NCBI GenBank assembly: GCA_013397935.1 | Contig: VZRN01001317.1 | Span: 3,510,738 to 3,574,737, forward strand | DNA from: Dasyornis broadbenti | Lineage: Eukaryota; Chordata; Aves; Passeriformes; Dasyornithidae | Direction of reading: 5' to 3' | Length of the DNA stretch: 64,000 nt | Shown: positions 62,358-64,000 of the stretch, piece by piece | Layout: every line of letters starts with the position of its first letter | Position numbering within the stretch: the first letter of the stretch is position 1 | Notes under the pieces: model-generated | What the model saw: only the letters and a program-made list of their open reading frames with translations | Databases searched by the model: none | Told to the model about the DNA's origin: nothing | Program-made: the position numbers and the translations under genes

Positions 62358-63201
62358 CTGTGCTCCCTGGCCCTGCTCACTCTGTGGTGAGGCTGGCACT
62401 GGAGCTGGGAGCTGGAGGGACATGGTCACACTATGGAGCTGGCCACCATGGGCAGTGCCACCCATGGCTATGTGTCCCTGGTTGCTGTGGAAGGAAGGCT
62501 GAGGCTTTTGGAGGTCAGGGCTGAGCTGCCACTGGTATCTGTGCCCCAGCACTGCAGTGAGTGCTGGGCAGTCAGGTTGTGATCCAGAGACCCTTGGTGG
62601 GGGGACTTTGCTGTGATCTCCAGCCATCTGCATATTGTCAGTGGTCTGAGTTCCTTGCAGCCTGATGTGCCACGTCTGGGGGCTGAACATCTCTGCTGTT
62701 GCCCATCCACCTGCTCCGTCTCTGCTCAGAGCCTGAACCTACCCCTGGCTACCTGCTGGGGGCTATTGGTGGCTCTAAGTTCAGAAAAGTGGCTTTATTT
62801 TCCTGCCTGTCCAAGGGTCAGAGGATGGGGCTCTGGTCTGGCTGTTCACTCACCTCACATCGCTCTGCACAGATGCAGAGACAAAGGCTGGTCCCAGGAC
62901 AGCTCTAGGTTCTGTGATTCGGCCACAGCTGCCTGGGCAGTGCTTTCAGTGCCAGAAAAGCAGAGATGGGGTTTAACGCAAACGACATTGTGCATATTAA
63001 CTCCCCCAGTTGTCAGACCCTGCTGGGAACAAGCATTTGTGATCCCTCTGTGCAATGAACCAGGCAAGAACCAGGCCAGCCATGGTGGTGGTGGCAGCCC
63101 CTGCTGCTCAGCAGCCCCGCATCTGCCCTGTCTCACTGGAGAGCCACAGCAGGACAGCTGCCGTGTGCTCAGTGTCTGCCTGGGCGAACATGGTGCATGT
63201 C

Positions 63202-63225
63202 TGTGTGTGTGTGTGTGTGTGTGTG
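63202..63225 (+). repeat. (TG)12 microsatellite
   Basis: Twelve uninterrupted TG units, flanked by shorter TGTG words. Length is likely polymorphic. Confidence 0.95.
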
Positions 63226-63724
63226 CCTGTGTGCAGGGACGATGGTGCTCAAGGCTCAGAGGAGACGGCTGCTGGTCCCGGCACACACCACCTCCTCCAG
63301 TACCTGCCAGCAGCTCAGCCAGCCTCACCTTAAGACGCGTAAGGAGCCTGGATGTATTTTCCTCCATGTTTATTTTTTAAAGATGGCTCATTTTACACTC
63401 TGGGCAGCCTTCAAATACAAATAGCCTGTGCCACATGTCCCCATATTACCAAGGAATAAATTACATTTCTGGGTTCCCCCTCCCATGTTTCCCTTTGATG
63501 TTATTGCTGTGGATACATGTATATGTGCGCTTTGCACGTAACAACCCAACCTCACCCAGAGCGGGTTTGCTGTATGAACACTGGGACATCCCTTCATGAT
63601 GCTGAACTAGGTGGTGAAAACCCCATTTAATGCATTTTTCATTTTGAAAAAAATAACTGTGTTGAAAGATCCGCTGCCAAGGAACCGAGTCTCACCATAA
63701 ACACAGGAACATAAAAGAGCCATC

Positions 63725-63925
63725 CATCTCATGGGAACACACACTTCCTCCCACCCCACAGAAGCATACAGTGTCCTCCACCCCACGGGAACACGCAGTG
63801 CCCCCGCCCCATAGAGACCCACAGTGCCCCTCAACCCACGGGAGCACAGAGCACCCCCCACCCCATGGGAACCGGCACTGAACATGCCCACAGTGCTCCC
63901 GATCCCACAGGGGCACACGGAGCCC
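63725..63925. repeat. Degenerate minisatellite, ~26-28 bp unit
   Basis: About seven units built on CCACGGGAACACACAGTGCCCC follow one another with many substitutions and one short unit. It lies just outside the CpG-rich window end and explains the Gly/Val-rich minus-strand frame there. Confidence 0.75.
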
Positions 63926-64000
63926 CCACCTCAGCCGCCGGTGCCGCCCCGGCCCGGGCACGCTCCCCGCCCCACTCCCGGCGGCGGCGCGGCCTCACCT
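63926..64000 (-). promoter_or_regulatory. CpG-rich edge with a consensus splice donor of a minus-strand exon beyond the window
   Basis: The last bases, read on the minus strand, are AG|GTGAGGCC, a near-perfect donor, followed by CpG-dense sequence (GCCGCGCCGCCGCC, then GGGGCGGGG). This is the usual look of the start of intron 1 in a CpG-island gene transcribed leftward. The exon itself lies past 64000, so the gene cannot be named. If real, part of the sequence to the left is that gene's intron 1. Confidence 0.45.

Larger units (their letters stand above)
60176..63724. other. Sequence without a recognised gene
   Basis: Mostly unique. An AT-moderate, repeat-free block at 61.33-61.66 kb resembles a conserved non-coding element. 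A 57-bp phrase is duplicated imperfectly at 62224-62280 and 62301-62357, and a (TG)12 microsatellite lies at 63202-63225. A 255-codon plus-strand frame at 62613-63380 crosses the microsatellite and has no recognisable domain. Confidence 0.5.

Noticed and set aside
62613..63380. 255-codon plus-strand open frame
   Set aside because: It reads through the (TG)12 microsatellite as Cys-Val repeats and has no recognisable domain.
1..64000. CRISPR arrays, tRNA or rRNA genes, bacterial operons
   Set aside because: No regularly spaced direct repeats with unique spacers and no tRNA/rRNA signatures were seen, and the sequence is clearly vertebrate.

Overview
The window is vertebrate nuclear DNA, most probably from a bird and possibly a passerine. 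At least eight truncated 3' ends of chicken-repeat-1 (CR1) LINEs occur in both orientations. Three pieces look like avian endogenous-retrovirus LTRs. Genes are sparse, there are no prokaryotic-style gene arrays, and GC-rich first-exon islands sit in otherwise moderate-GC sequence. The species call is inference from repeat content; no species marker was read directly.

Only one protein-coding exon is securely recognisable. On the minus strand, 11978 down to 11656 is the first coding exon of the long (L-GILZ type) isoform of TSC22D3, the glucocorticoid-induced leucine zipper gene. It has a clean splice donor, a GC-rich 5' region, and a 206-bp assembly gap about 100 bp upstream of the start codon. 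Everything from 11655 down to 1 is therefore intron. The exons for the leucine zipper, and the separate first exon of the short GILZ isoform, were not found and should lie beyond the left edge. Intron 1 contains CA-rich low-complexity DNA, two CR1 tails, and two short AT/homeobox-like islands that could be enhancers. TSC22D3 lies at human Xq22.3; placing this window on passerine chromosome 4A is inference.

From about 12.7 to 64 kb I see no convincing protein-coding exon. This is a roughly 50-kb intergenic or long-intronic stretch holding CR1 tails (21.1, 31.2, 32.4, 37.8, 43.9 and 45.6 kb), LTRs in minus orientation (28.9-29.4, 39.4-40.1 and 53.3-53.4 kb), small tandem repeats, poly-T and CA/TG tracts, and several AT-rich islands that resemble conserved non-coding elements. 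At 59.7-60.2 kb a TATA-like promoter and a 23-nt mini-exon-like sequence hint at an unrecognised plus-strand transcript. The last bases of the window form a consensus splice donor for a minus-strand exon beginning just past 64000, next to CpG-rich sequence, so another gene probably starts there.

The most informative anomaly is at 53.2-53.5 kb. A 98-bp segment occurs twice, identically, 237 bp apart. A single N and a partial LTR lie between the copies. This is best explained as two haplotypes, with and without an LTR insertion, joined end to end by the assembler. I found no undescribed multigene system; the interest lies in mobile-element structure, assembly artefacts and candidate regulatory DNA.
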